Source: Amphritea balenae (lineage in GTDB: Bacteria; Pseudomonadota; Gammaproteobacteria; Pseudomonadales; Balneatricaceae). Taken from it: a DNA stretch of 64,000 bases. Numbering within the stretch: the first letter of the stretch is position 1; every line of letters starts with the position of its first letter. The stretch lies in assembly GCF_003858655.1 (NCBI RefSeq), contig NZ_RQXV01000001.1:558001-622000 (forward strand), given 5' to 3'. A model generated the notes under the pieces. That model saw only the letters and a program-made list of their open reading frames with translations. It was not told the origin of the DNA and made no database searches. Of this stretch, positions 26,629 to 35,853 are shown piece by piece. A program made the position numbers and the translations under genes.

Positions 26629-27867
26629 TTAAATATTCGCCTGAGTCTGCATTACATTAAACAGTACCTGAGTACCTGCACCTATCTGCTCGATGGTCGA
26701 CCATTCTGCTTCGTTATGGCTGATCCCTCCTACCGAAGGGACAAAGATCATTGATGTTGGTACCTTACGGGATAGGTAAACCGCATCATGACCCGCGCCA
26801 CTAACCAGTTCGCAATAGCTCAAGCCGGTATCTTTTACTGCATTCCCTACCGCCTCAATACATTCAGGTGCAAAGGCGGTGGGTGGACTGTCCCAGATAC
26901 AGTTCAACTCTGCAGTGGTACCGCTCTGCTCAGCTATGGCAGCAATAATTTCCCGGGCTTTCTGCTCCAGACTCTGTAAACCATCCAGATCGCTATGACG
27001 CAGATCGACCGTTAAACGTACTTCACCCGGAATAACATTTCGGGATGGCTGAATAACATCCAGACAGCCAAAGGTAGAGCGAGTGTTACCTTCCTCATTA
27101 CTATGGGCCAGCTCAAACAGTTCTTTAATCATACAGGCCGATGCATACAGCGCATCCTGGCGGTACGCCATAGGTGTTGGGCCTGCATGTGCGGAGGTCC
27201 CCTTAATCACCAGATCGTACCAGCGCATACCCAGTACCCCGGTCACGATGCCGATATCCAGTTTTTCTTGCTCTAATACCGGCCCCTGCTCTATATGCAG
27301 TTCAAAGAAACGATGAATATCACGCTGACCAACAGGTTCAGCTCCGTCGTAACCTATCTGCTTCAAGGCTTCACCAATGGTAACCCCTTCGGAGTCGGCC
27401 CTGCTCAAGCCATAGTCGATATCAAACTCACCACAAAACACTCCAGACGCAATCATCGCCGGCGCAAATCGTGAGCCTTCTTCATTAGTCCAGACTGACA
27501 CTTCAACCGGACGAAAAGTTTGGATATTGTGATCGTTCAGCGTTCTGATCACCTCCAGTCCAGCGAGACAGCCATAGATACCATCAAATTTACCGCCGGT
27601 TGGCTGAGTATCCAGATGGCTGCCGGTAGTAATCGCTGCCGCATCAGGATTCGTACCTGGACGTCGGGCAAAAATATTACCGATCTGATCGATACTAATC
27701 TCACAACCGGCATCTTTACACCAGTTGATAAAAGTATCCCGGGCTTGCCGATCAAGCTCAGTTAGCGCCAGCCGACAGCAGCCACCCTCCTCGGTACCAC
27801 CGATCTGACCCAGCGTCATCAGGCTATCCCAGATCCGTTGTTGATTTATCTTAATTTCAGGAATCAT
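26629..27867 (-). CDS. M20-family Zn-dependent hydrolase (N-carbamoyl amino acid hydrolase / ureidopropionase type)
   Basis: A 412-residue amidohydrolase of the HyuC/AmaB/AllC group. Metal ligands are visible in TTGSHLDTQPTGGKFDG (His, Asp), WTNEEGSRFAP (Glu-Glu), FELHIEQGPVLE (His) and GGISHNEAEW (His). These enzymes remove a carbamoyl group from N-carbamoyl amino acids or act on allantoate. The ATG at 27867 with GCGAGGT upstream is chosen over 27903. Beside creatinase, a role on carbamoylsarcosine-like or other ureido acids is possible but unproven. Confidence 0.85.
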   Translation of the reverse strand: MIPEIKINQQRIWDSLMTLGQIGGTEEGGCCRLALTELDRQARDTFINWCKDAGCEISIDQIGNIFARRPGTNPDAAAITTGSHLDTQPTGGKFDGIYGCLAGLEVIRTLNDHNIQTFRPVEVSVWTNEEGSRFAPAMIASGVFCGEFDIDYGLSRADSEGVTIGEALKQIGYDGAEPVGQRDIHRFFELHIEQGPVLEQEKLDIGIVTGVLGMRWYDLVIKGTSAHAGPTPMAYRQDALYASACMIKELFELAHSNEEGNTRSTFGCLDVIQPSRNVIPGEVRLTVDLRHSDLDGLQSLEQKAREIIAAIAEQSGTTAELNCIWDSPPTAFAPECIEAVGNAVKDTGLSYCELVSGAGHDAVYLSRKVPTSMIFVPSVGGISHNEAEWSTIEQIGAGTQVLFNVMQTQANI

Positions 27868-28059
27868 AATTACCTCGCTAATACCTGCCACGCTGTATTT
27901 CATTTTTTAACTTCCTGACCGCATTCCTTCATTATCAGGACCGCCTCGCACAGGCTAAAGCAATTTATCTACGGGGCTGAGACATTGCCTTAGCCGTGAT
28001 TAGATAAGTTGGGAGAAAGATCAAAAGGAAGTAGCCAGTACGAAAAAGTAAGGAAAGAA

Positions 28060-28083
28060 AACCGGGCTCCGTAGAGCCCGGTT
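28060..28083 (-). terminator. Terminator after NhaC-type antiporter
   Basis: Perfect 10-bp stem AACCGGGCTC/GAGCCCGGTT with a four-base loop (28060-28083), followed on the minus strand by TTTCTTTCC. Confidence 0.85.
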
Positions 28084-28090
28084 ACTAAAG

Positions 28091-29446
28091 TTATGCCACT
28101 ACCAGGAACAGTACACTTGAGACCGCCGCCGCAATAAGCGCATATGGCATCTGTGTCAGTGCATGCTGCATAGCAGTACAACCACTGCCCTGAGCAGACA
28201 GAACAGTAGAGTCACCATAGAAACATGCATGACTACCGAATGCTGCTGCGGACATCAAAGCACCCAGTATAAGCGGGATATTGGCATCCATCGCTACAGC
28301 CAGCGGCACAACAATAGGCAGTGCTACCGCCAACATGCCCCAGAAAGTACCGGTCGCAAATGCGATAAGCGCCATGACCAGAAAGACCATCATCGGCAAC
28401 AATTCAGGCGTCATCATAGGCTTAACTGAATCGATAACATATAGCGTCAGGCCTAGAGAATCGTTGACCTCTTTCAGCATGAAGCTGGCAACTACGGTAC
28501 CCAGTGGAATCAACATAGATTTGAAACCATCCATCATGGTATCGAAGGTTTCATCGAAGGAAAGAAGACGCTGACCAGCATACAGAACGATTGTAATAGC
28601 CAGTGATACCAATACCCCCATCAGAATATCGACATCAAAATACCAGGTAAAAAAGATCAGCGATGCGATCGGAATAAAGAAGTTCAGCAAGTGTGGCTGA
28701 GTGCGAGCAGAGCTCAGACTTTCACCGCCAATCAGCTCAATACCATCGGCACCATCCGGAATTACCTGACCACCTTTTGCCCGCAGCTCAGCTGTTTTCA
28801 TCGCGCCTAATAAGGGGAATTTACCCATCGCTACCAGCGGAACAATGATTGCGGCAACCCAGGCATAGAACATATAAGGAATTGCTTGAATATAAACTGT
28901 CAGTCCCTGCCCCTGCTCCGCAACACCGTTGTCTTCTAACAAACCAGAAAAGAAAATCGCCCAGGTAGAGAAAGGTACCAGCACACAGATAGGTGCAGCG
29001 GTTGAATCTACGATATAAGCCAACATCTCTCTCGATACTTTGTATTTATCAGTAACCTTTTTCATAGAAGAGCTAATAGCAAGTGCATTAAGGTAGTCAT
29101 CAATAAAGATGATCAGACCCAGAATCCAGGTAACTACAAGGCTGCTACGCTGTGATTTAACAAACCGAATCATAAACTCACTGAAAGATACCGCACTACC
29201 GGTTCTTACCAACAACGCAATCAGGCTGCCGAATAAGCCACACACCAGAATGATCCAGCCGATAACTCCATCCCCCATCACAGTAAGGGCTGTCGAAGCA
29301 AATTCGCTCACCACTTCAGTGGGAGAGGTAATCAGTAATCCAATAATCACACCGGCTAGAAGGGACTCGATCGTGCGGTGGGTAATCAGGGCAACGACCA
29401 GCACGATGATCGTTGGTATAAGCGCTATTGCTCCAAAAGACTCCAT
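28091..29446 (-). CDS. NhaC-family Na+/H+ antiporter-type membrane transporter
   Basis: A 451-residue polytopic membrane protein of the NhaC family, with IFIDDYLNALAISSSMKKVT, a hallmark block, and AFGSHACFYGDSTVLSAQGS near the C-terminus. Relatives exchange sodium for protons, or a sodium/amino or organic acid for another. Here it stands between the hydrolase and a LuxR regulator on the same strand, so an amino acid or organic cation exchange role is also possible. It has its own terminator. Confidence 0.85.
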   Translation of the reverse strand: MESFGAIALIPTIIVLVVALITHRTIESLLAGVIIGLLITSPTEVVSEFASTALTVMGDGVIGWIILVCGLFGSLIALLVRTGSAVSFSEFMIRFVKSQRSSLVVTWILGLIIFIDDYLNALAISSSMKKVTDKYKVSREMLAYIVDSTAAPICVLVPFSTWAIFFSGLLEDNGVAEQGQGLTVYIQAIPYMFYAWVAAIIVPLVAMGKFPLLGAMKTAELRAKGGQVIPDGADGIELIGGESLSSARTQPHLLNFFIPIASLIFFTWYFDVDILMGVLVSLAITIVLYAGQRLLSFDETFDTMMDGFKSMLIPLGTVVASFMLKEVNDSLGLTLYVIDSVKPMMTPELLPMMVFLVMALIAFATGTFWGMLAVALPIVVPLAVAMDANIPLILGALMSAAAFGSHACFYGDSTVLSAQGSGCTAMQHALTQMPYALIAAAVSSVLFLVVA

Positions 29447-29701
29447 AATTTACACCTTATTCTCTGTCTTATTTTTTTTCTAAAATCAAACTCTCAGAGT
29501 CAGGTTAATACTGCAGCCGCACGGGCGAACATATACCAAAAGGAATAGCGCGGCTTTTCATGTTCCCGCAAAATCAGGCATCATCAGTTAAAGGTTAATA
29601 TAAAACAGTCATTGCGAGGTGAAAGATCTACGGAAGGCACTAACAGGTATAAGGAATAAACAGCTTTTGGTGGGCTCTGCGCCCCTTTAGCTCATAGTTG
29701 A

Positions 29702-30523
29702 TCACTCCATTGACGCTTCCATTGCCAGATGATTCAGAAACAATGAAAACAGCTGAGACTGGGTTGAAACATTCAAACGGGTATAAATATTTTTTCGATG
29801 AACTTTCACGGTTCCTGGTGTGATACCTAAGCTACTGGCGACCGACTTACTCGAGTGCCCCTGCAAAATAAGACTGATAATCTCCAACTCACGTTCAGTC
29901 AACGTTCCGCTACCAAAGGTTTTAAATGCTTTTTCCACAGGATCAGCATCATCGGCCCCGCTCACAAACTTCACTGACTGTAGCGCCCAAAACTCTCGAA
30001 CTAAGCTCCGTATCAGTGGGAATATGCTATTTAAGACATTACGCTCACTGCGGGTCAGAGATTCCATTTCGGAAATTCGTGCCAGGGAGATAATCATCAC
30101 AACATCGTCGGGCAGATCAATAAAAAGTCCCACCTCATCATCGATGTTATTTAAACCTCGATAGTACTGCAGATAATAATCGCTCTGCTCAAAAGAGTCT
30201 GGCGCCATCTCTTTTAGCCGGTATACACCCGGCGCAATATGTCTATTCAATGCGGTATAAAACGGGTCCAGTGCATATACACCATCAAGATACTTTACGA
30301 CTACTTGTTTATGTTCTGAAGGCAGATAGCTGTCATAGATAGATATTGGCCGGTGATTATTCTTGTAGGTAATAATGACAACGCCCTGAAAGTTAATCAG
30401 CTTACCCAGCGTCTCTACCAGCACACTACAGAATGACTCAGAACGCAGCGCACTACTTAATCGCGCCAGCTGTTTATGCCATTCAGCAAGTTCTTTATGA
30501 CTCAGACCATCAAATAATCGCAT
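29702..30523 (-). CDS. LuxR-family transcriptional regulator
   Basis: About 273 residues from the ATG at 30523; the frame is open to 30577 but the earlier start lacks a ribosome-binding site. The N-terminal part is GAF-like without a recognised ligand motif. The C-terminal helix-turn-helix is standard LuxR: LTERELEIISLILQGHSSKS and ITPGTVKVHRKNIYTRLNVS. There is no receiver domain and no luxI gene nearby. It is divergent from the aminotransferase gene (start 30775) and is the natural candidate to control it. Confidence 0.85.
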   Translation of the reverse strand: MRLFDGLSHKELAEWHKQLARLSSALRSESFCSVLVETLGKLINFQGVVIITYKNNHRPISIYDSYLPSEHKQVVVKYLDGVYALDPFYTALNRHIAPGVYRLKEMAPDSFEQSDYYLQYYRGLNNIDDEVGLFIDLPDDVVMIISLARISEMESLTRSERNVLNSIFPLIRSLVREFWALQSVKFVSGADDADPVEKAFKTFGSGTLTERELEIISLILQGHSSKSVASSLGITPGTVKVHRKNIYTRLNVSTQSQLFSLFLNHLAMEASME

Positions 30524-30774
30524 ACAGATTCTTCGCTTATCGCTTATTCCGGTTGTCAGTATAGCGTTACATTGCAACTGACTTTAAATGAATGCCTACC
30601 ATACCTGATGGTTCCGTTCTGACCATATAGCTAAAGGTATATAACTTTTGGGATGTTCCGCAAACCCAGCCTCATTTGGTTTGATAGAGAGATCCTGGGA
30701 AATGTACGTAAGCCTCTTATTCACTCTTTTCCTGATCGAACTGTATAAACAACATAATAAATAAGTGAGGGCAT

Positions 30775-32160
30775 ATGTCTGAATTCACCCATACCGAGTT
30801 CTTTGAAATGGATAAGCAGCACTTCATCCATCCTTACACCGATTTCAGCACCTTTCAGGACGAAGGTAGCCAGGTTATCAGCCATTCTGAAGGGGTATAT
30901 GTCACTGACACCGAAGGTAAACCTTATCTGGATGGTATCGCCGGACTCTGGTGCGTCAATATAGGCCACGGCCGCAGAGAGATGGCTGAGGCCATAAGCA
31001 ACCAAGTGACAACCATGGAATACTATAATCCATTTGGTCACAGTACTAATAAACCCGCCGCTCAACTGGCTGCAAAACTGGCCGAACTCTCGCCCGGAAA
31101 TCTGAACCATGTGTTCTACGGTTGTGGTGGATCAGTCGCCAACGATACCGCCGTTCGCCTTGCGCACTACTACTTCAATATGAAAGGGTTGCACAGCAAG
31201 AAGAAGATAATATCCCGTTGTGACGGCTACCATGGCAGCACTTACCTAGCCGCCGCTCTAACCGGCATTCAGGGTACTAAATACGGCTTTGATGCAGCTG
31301 ATAATTTGGTGGAATATATCTCTGCTGCCAATATGTACCGCCGCCCTGTTGGCGCTGAAGATCTGACCGAAGCGCAGTACTGCGACTTTCTAATCGATGA
31401 ATTTGAAAACCATATTCTGCAGCTGGGTCCTGATAATGTAGCAGCGTTTATCGCCGAACCTATTATGGGCGCCGGCGGCGTTCTGGTAGCACCTGCGGGT
31501 TATCACAAACGTATGTATGACACTTGTAAGAAATACGACATGCTATTTATCGCTGATGAAGTGGTCACAGCTTTTGGTCGTTTAGGCGCAATGGTCGCGT
31601 CTGAAGAGTTATACGGTTATACCCCTGACATGCTTTGCATGGCGAAAGGACTGACCTCTGGATATATTCCGTTAGGCGCCACGATGCTGTCTGATGAGAT
31701 ATACCAGGTTATCAGTAAGCCTCAATGTGAAGGTGGCCTTCTGAGCCACGGTTTTACCTACTCGGGACACCCGGTTGCCTGTGCAGCAGCACTTAAAAAC
31801 ATTGAGATTATGGAACAGGAAAAGCTTTGCGAGCATGTACAGGAAGTAGGTCCATACTTTTTTGAGCAGGCACAAAAGCTAGCCGATCTGCCAATTGTCG
31901 GAGATGTTCGTGGCAGTCACTTTATGGTGGGTATAGAACTGGTCAGCAATAAAGCTGAAAAGTCCCGTTTCCCGGTCACGGCTGGTATCGGTCAGCGGGT
32001 ATTTAAACACTGCCAGGAAAGGGGCGTCATCGTCCGCCCGGTCGGTGATGTCATAGTACTGTCACCACCACTGGTTATGACCCGTGATCAGACTGACATT
32101 CTGTTCAATGCTTTGTATGAAAGTATTGCTGCTGTTACACAGGAACTTGGACTTGGCTGA
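30775..32160 (+). CDS. Class III PLP-dependent aminotransferase
   Basis: A 461-residue class III (omega) aminotransferase. Landmarks: GLWCVNIGHGRREM, FYGCGGSVANDTAVRLAHYY, LFIADEVVTAFGRLG, and MAKGLTSGYIPLGA with the PLP-binding Lys. Such enzymes move amino groups from omega-amino acids, polyamines or taurine to pyruvate. GAGG seven bases before the ATG supports the start. Context with TRAP system 3 downstream on the other strand does not fix the substrate; putrescine, taurine, hypotaurine and beta-alanine are all possible. Confidence 0.88.
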   Translation: MSEFTHTEFFEMDKQHFIHPYTDFSTFQDEGSQVISHSEGVYVTDTEGKPYLDGIAGLWCVNIGHGRREMAEAISNQVTTMEYYNPFGHSTNKPAAQLAAKLAELSPGNLNHVFYGCGGSVANDTAVRLAHYYFNMKGLHSKKKIISRCDGYHGSTYLAAALTGIQGTKYGFDAADNLVEYISAANMYRRPVGAEDLTEAQYCDFLIDEFENHILQLGPDNVAAFIAEPIMGAGGVLVAPAGYHKRMYDTCKKYDMLFIADEVVTAFGRLGAMVASEELYGYTPDMLCMAKGLTSGYIPLGATMLSDEIYQVISKPQCEGGLLSHGFTYSGHPVACAAALKNIEIMEQEKLCEHVQEVGPYFFEQAQKLADLPIVGDVRGSHFMVGIELVSNKAEKSRFPVTAGIGQRVFKHCQERGVIVRPVGDVIVLSPPLVMTRDQTDILFNALYESIAAVTQELGLG

Positions 32161-32390
32161 TTTTACGATTCATCCAAGTTAGCCGTTATGAATAAACGAG
32201 CTCTATAATGGTTGATCTGTTACGGAGTTCGTTTATTCAGTCACTCACTACCCCTTCTATGTCGAATAGTGATCTGACATAAATAACCAGATAACCCCGA
32301 CAAACAAAGTGAAAAACAAAAGGTACTCGAGTGTTTTTCTCATAGCATTCACTCTTCTGCTCAATAAAATAGCAAATAAAAAAGAGATAA

Positions 32391-32415
32391 AAATGGGAGG
32401 CTAAGCCTCCCATTT
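32391..32415. terminator. Terminator between aminotransferase and TRAP system 3
   Basis: Eleven-bp stem (32391-32401 with 32405-32415) with a three-base loop. The minus-strand side is followed by an U-rich tract, so it mainly ends the TRAP system 3 transcript; it may also act on the convergent aminotransferase transcript. Confidence 0.8.
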
Positions 32416-32457
32416 GTGTCTCTCCAGACAGATTAAAACCGGTTTAAAAGTATTCTG

Positions 32458-33756
32458 TTAAATCAGCCCTAATAGACGTGGAAAGAACAACGACAACTCG
32501 GGTACAAAGCTGGTGACAGCCATTACCGGCAGACCAACGCAAACCATCAGTGCGATCGCAGGCATGACCGCTTTGTGTATAGGTACCTGACCTATGCGAC
32601 AAGCCATATAGAGAATCGGAGCCACCGGGGGGCTGTTAGCACCAATCACCACTGAGCAGGCAACGATCGAAGCGTAATGAATCGGATCAACGCCACTGGC
32701 AACCATCAATGGCATAAACAATGGCGCTACGACTACCGTCACTGATACATCATCCATAATCATGCCGGTAATAATCAGGAAGATATTGACCGCAATCAGA
32801 ATCATCATCGGATCCTGAACCAGCTCAGTAATGGTCTTAGTCAGTTCCTGGGGAATCCGTTCAGATGCCAGAATCCGACCGATCATGAAACTGAACAACA
32901 GAATCAGAATAACCGTACCGGTAGTTTCAGCGGCAGCGATAACACTTTTACCAAAACGATTAATGGTCAGGTCTTTATAGACAAAAAAACCGATCACTAT
33001 CGCCATAAATGCAGCAATAGCTGCAGCTTCCGTTGGTGTACAAACACCCCCGTAGATACCACCCAGAATCACCACAGGTAACGACAGTGCAGGCAGTGCC
33101 CGCCAGGCCGCTTTACCTCTTGAGGGCTGCTCTGACATCCCCTCTTGAGCACCGACTGCAATTTCATTAAACAGACGTCCGACGCTAAAACGGTTCGCAA
33201 TAATCAGACCCGCAATCAACAACAGTGCAGGGCCGATAGAAGCTGCAAAACATGCCGCGACCGATTGTCGGGTAACAACAGCAAACAGAATCATCGTAAT
33301 AGAGGGCGGTATAAGAATACCCAATAACGATGAAATACCCAGCAATGCTGAAGAATAGCCCCGCGGGTAACCACGCTTTTCTAACGGCCCAACCATAATG
33401 GTACCGATAGAAGCGACAGCCGCTGTAGCAGTACCGGCAATAGCACCAAATATGCCTGATGCCAGCACCATTGAAGCCCCCATACCACCTTTACGTTTAC
33501 CCACTAACACTTCAATAAAGTTAACTAACCGATGGGCAATACCACCGCTCTGCATCAGATAACCGGTCAGTACAAATAACGGCAACGCTATCAGAATCAC
33601 CGAATCAATAGATCGATAGCCCTGTAACATCAGTGTGTTGAAATTGGCATCATAGATAAATGCCAGATAAGCCAATACCCCGGCAAATGACCAGGCGACA
33701 GGTATACCCACTATCATCAAAAACAGCAGGATACCGACTGCGATTAAACCTTCCAT
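32458..33756 (-). CDS. dctM: TRAP transporter large permease subunit DctM (system 3)
   Basis: A 432-residue DctM-family membrane subunit: FGAIAGTATAAVASIGTIMV, ITGMIMDDVSVTVVVAPLFM and GANSPPVAPILYMACRIGQ. The start overlaps the dctQ stop as TGATG, indicating translational coupling of the two membrane subunits. Confidence 0.93.
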   Translation of the reverse strand: MEGLIAVGILLFLMIVGIPVAWSFAGVLAYLAFIYDANFNTLMLQGYRSIDSVILIALPLFVLTGYLMQSGGIAHRLVNFIEVLVGKRKGGMGASMVLASGIFGAIAGTATAAVASIGTIMVGPLEKRGYPRGYSSALLGISSLLGILIPPSITMILFAVVTRQSVAACFAASIGPALLLIAGLIIANRFSVGRLFNEIAVGAQEGMSEQPSRGKAAWRALPALSLPVVILGGIYGGVCTPTEAAAIAAFMAIVIGFFVYKDLTINRFGKSVIAAAETTGTVILILLFSFMIGRILASERIPQELTKTITELVQDPMMILIAVNIFLIITGMIMDDVSVTVVVAPLFMPLMVASGVDPIHYASIVACSVVIGANSPPVAPILYMACRIGQVPIHKAVMPAIALMVCVGLPVMAVTSFVPELSLFFPRLLGLI

Positions 33757-34292
33757 CAGTTCGTCTCCTGTTGATCTGTTTCAGCTACGACAACCGGCTC
33801 CGGATGGTAACCGATCACAGATTGAATAAAGTCCCGCAACGCATAAACCGCACAACCTACACTGGCAAACATGATGGCGCTTTGGGGTATCCATAACGGA
33901 AGCGACAGACCCGGCGTATGCTGTGGGCGACGCATGCCCCACTTCAGCATCCGGTATGACAGATAAACAAAGAACAAGGTAATCACCAGGGTTACCAGCG
34001 ACAGGAAACCCTGATGTATCCGGCGTATTTGCCGGTCGCGAATATTGGTCTGAATAAAATCCACCACCAGATGTTCACGCTTACGGCTGGCTATCAGGCT
34101 GCCCACCATATAAAGCCACATACCGAACATCATAATCAGCTCAAGCAGACCGACGATGGACCAGCCAAAAATATAGCGGGCCGCGACCAGAAACAGCATC
34201 AGGCCGACTAACATCAGACTACTGATCAAAGCTGTAGCATTGAGAAACCAACCGATCTTATGGTCCAACGCAGTAAAGAAACGCACAATCAT
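33756..34292 (-). CDS. dctQ: TRAP transporter small permease subunit DctQ (system 3)
   Basis: A 178-residue, four-helix DctQ-type subunit (ATALISSLMLVGLMLFLVAA, LELIMMFGMWLYMVGSLIAS). Its stop overlaps the dctM start. It lies 69 bp after dctP with no obvious terminator between, unlike systems 1 and 2. Confidence 0.9.
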   Translation of the reverse strand: MIVRFFTALDHKIGWFLNATALISSLMLVGLMLFLVAARYIFGWSIVGLLELIMMFGMWLYMVGSLIASRKREHLVVDFIQTNIRDRQIRRIHQGFLSLVTLVITLFFVYLSYRMLKWGMRRPQHTPGLSLPLWIPQSAIMFASVGCAVYALRDFIQSVIGYHPEPVVVAETDQQETN

Positions 34293-34361
34293 GGGACTAC
34301 TACCTCAGAAAACAGAAACGGCAGACCAGTAAACAGCCCGCCGTATATGGCATACGAAACC

Positions 34362-35384
34362 TTACAGCTTGGTTGCGTTCGCCCGGATGGTATCCATAAT
34401 TTCAGAACCGATCTCTGCATCCATCAGCGGCCATACTTTTTCACGCGCCGCACGGGCAAATTCAGCAATCTGCTCATCTGACAGCTCAAAGTACTTCATA
34501 CCCGCTTTTTCAGCTTCCTTAACGTAGTGCTGATCCTGCTCTTTAGCGGCTTTAAATTGCGCCATCATTACTTCTTTTGCTGCCTCAGCCACAACCTTCT
34601 GTTGCTCTTCGTTCAGCTCATCGAAAGACTCCTGATTCATACTCAGTACGCCGGTCATGAAGAAGTGCTTAGAGCGAACATAGTAATCCAGCAGATCGCG
34701 GAAGTATTCGTAATCCCAGTAGATTACGTTGCCCGCTTCACCATCAACTACCCCGGTCTGCAGAGAGGTGTAAACCTCACCCCAGTCGATTGCAGCAGTC
34801 TGATAACCCAGTGCCTGCATCGTCTGCGGCGCAGGGAATACAGTCATAGTCCGTACTTTCAGGCCTTCAGCTTCAGCAATATTAGTCGCGTATTTGCCGC
34901 GCGTTGCCACACCGTTGAACCCTTCTGGCCAGGGGCCGAAGAACTTCAGACCGATATCTGAGTAGATACCGCCCAGCATGTTATTAACCCAGCCACCCGG
35001 GCTATATGCCTTAAGCGCTTCATCCCAGGATAAAGTCATATACGGCGTATAGATAACTCCGATACGCTTGTCATAAGAGGTCATTGGCCAGTTCAACATC
35101 ACGTCAACATCGCCTGCAACGTGTAGATCGAATACTTCGTTCTGACTACCCAGCTCATTCTGGTAAAACACTTTAACGTCGATATCACCGTTAGAATTTT
35201 TTTCAATCAGTTCAGCCCAACGGTCCAGCGTGTCGCCGGCAGGGGAACCTTGTGCACCTGAGTCAGTCGCCATTTTCAGGGTTGCAGCCTGGGCGGATCC
35301 CGTCATCAGAACACCTGCGGTTACCAGACCGGTCAGGAGCGAACGAAAGCCCTTATTTTTTCTTGCGAATGTTGTCTTAGCCAT
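34362..35384 (-). CDS. dctP: TRAP transporter periplasmic binding protein DctP (system 3)
   Basis: A 340-residue receptor. The ATG at 35384 gives a normal signal peptide (SLLTGLVTAGVLMTGSAQA, cleavage near residue 33); the frame extends to 35492 but would place 36 unrelated residues before it. Family blocks: DVKVFYQNELGSQNEVFDLH, EGLKVRTMTVFPAPQTM with the ligand Arg, and YTSLQTGVVDGEAGNVIYWD. Ligand unknown. Confidence 0.9.
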   Translation of the reverse strand: MAKTTFARKNKGFRSLLTGLVTAGVLMTGSAQAATLKMATDSGAQGSPAGDTLDRWAELIEKNSNGDIDVKVFYQNELGSQNEVFDLHVAGDVDVMLNWPMTSYDKRIGVIYTPYMTLSWDEALKAYSPGGWVNNMLGGIYSDIGLKFFGPWPEGFNGVATRGKYATNIAEAEGLKVRTMTVFPAPQTMQALGYQTAAIDWGEVYTSLQTGVVDGEAGNVIYWDYEYFRDLLDYYVRSKHFFMTGVLSMNQESFDELNEEQQKVVAEAAKEVMMAQFKAAKEQDQHYVKEAEKAGMKYFELSDEQIAEFARAAREKVWPLMDAEIGSEIMDTIRANATKL

Positions 35385-35753
35385 GTTTTTACTCGCGGTT
35401 GTTGTTTTTATATTTACGCCACAGCAGTGTGCGATAGCGCCTGTTTGTCGTTGTGGGGCACATAGGTACCAGTTACAAATATCAACGGTCAAACCACAGG
35501 TTATGCAGAGAAAAACACTTATAGAAAATCTAAGATACAGTTAAAAGAACTATATATTAGATTTTATTCATATTAATATTTCACGTATTATTTGTATGGC
35601 AATTACTTTCACTTGTTTGTTTACGTCATCTCTTTCGCAAACAGGTAGGCGAAGTGTCGTTTCTGAAACGGTTTTGAAAAGGATAAAAACGGGCTATTTG
35701 AGACGGTGGCCCTGAGGAGTTACAAATAAATAACAGACGGAATAATTCATCCA
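35385..35753. promoter_or_regulatory. Leader and promoter region of TRAP system 3
   Basis: About 370 bp with no supported gene, AT-rich between 35520 and 35640. It should carry the promoter of the dctPQM transcript. I saw no convincing copy of the CGACA or CAATAGTTTTAATG motifs here. Confidence 0.4.
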
Positions 35754-35760
35754 GCCAACA

Positions 35761-35787
35761 AAAAAACGCGCCAAAGGCGCGTTTTTT
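35761..35787. terminator. Bidirectional terminator after the third GlxA/AraC gene
   Basis: Twelve-bp stem AAAAAACGCGCC/GGCGCGTTTTTT with an AAA loop. Works in both directions by sequence; on the minus strand it ends the regulator transcript. Confidence 0.9.
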
Positions 35788-35853
35788 TAATAACAAAATT
35801 AAATAATCAGTGTGAATAACCGAGGTTAGTAACTGATGTAAATAACCAGGCTT

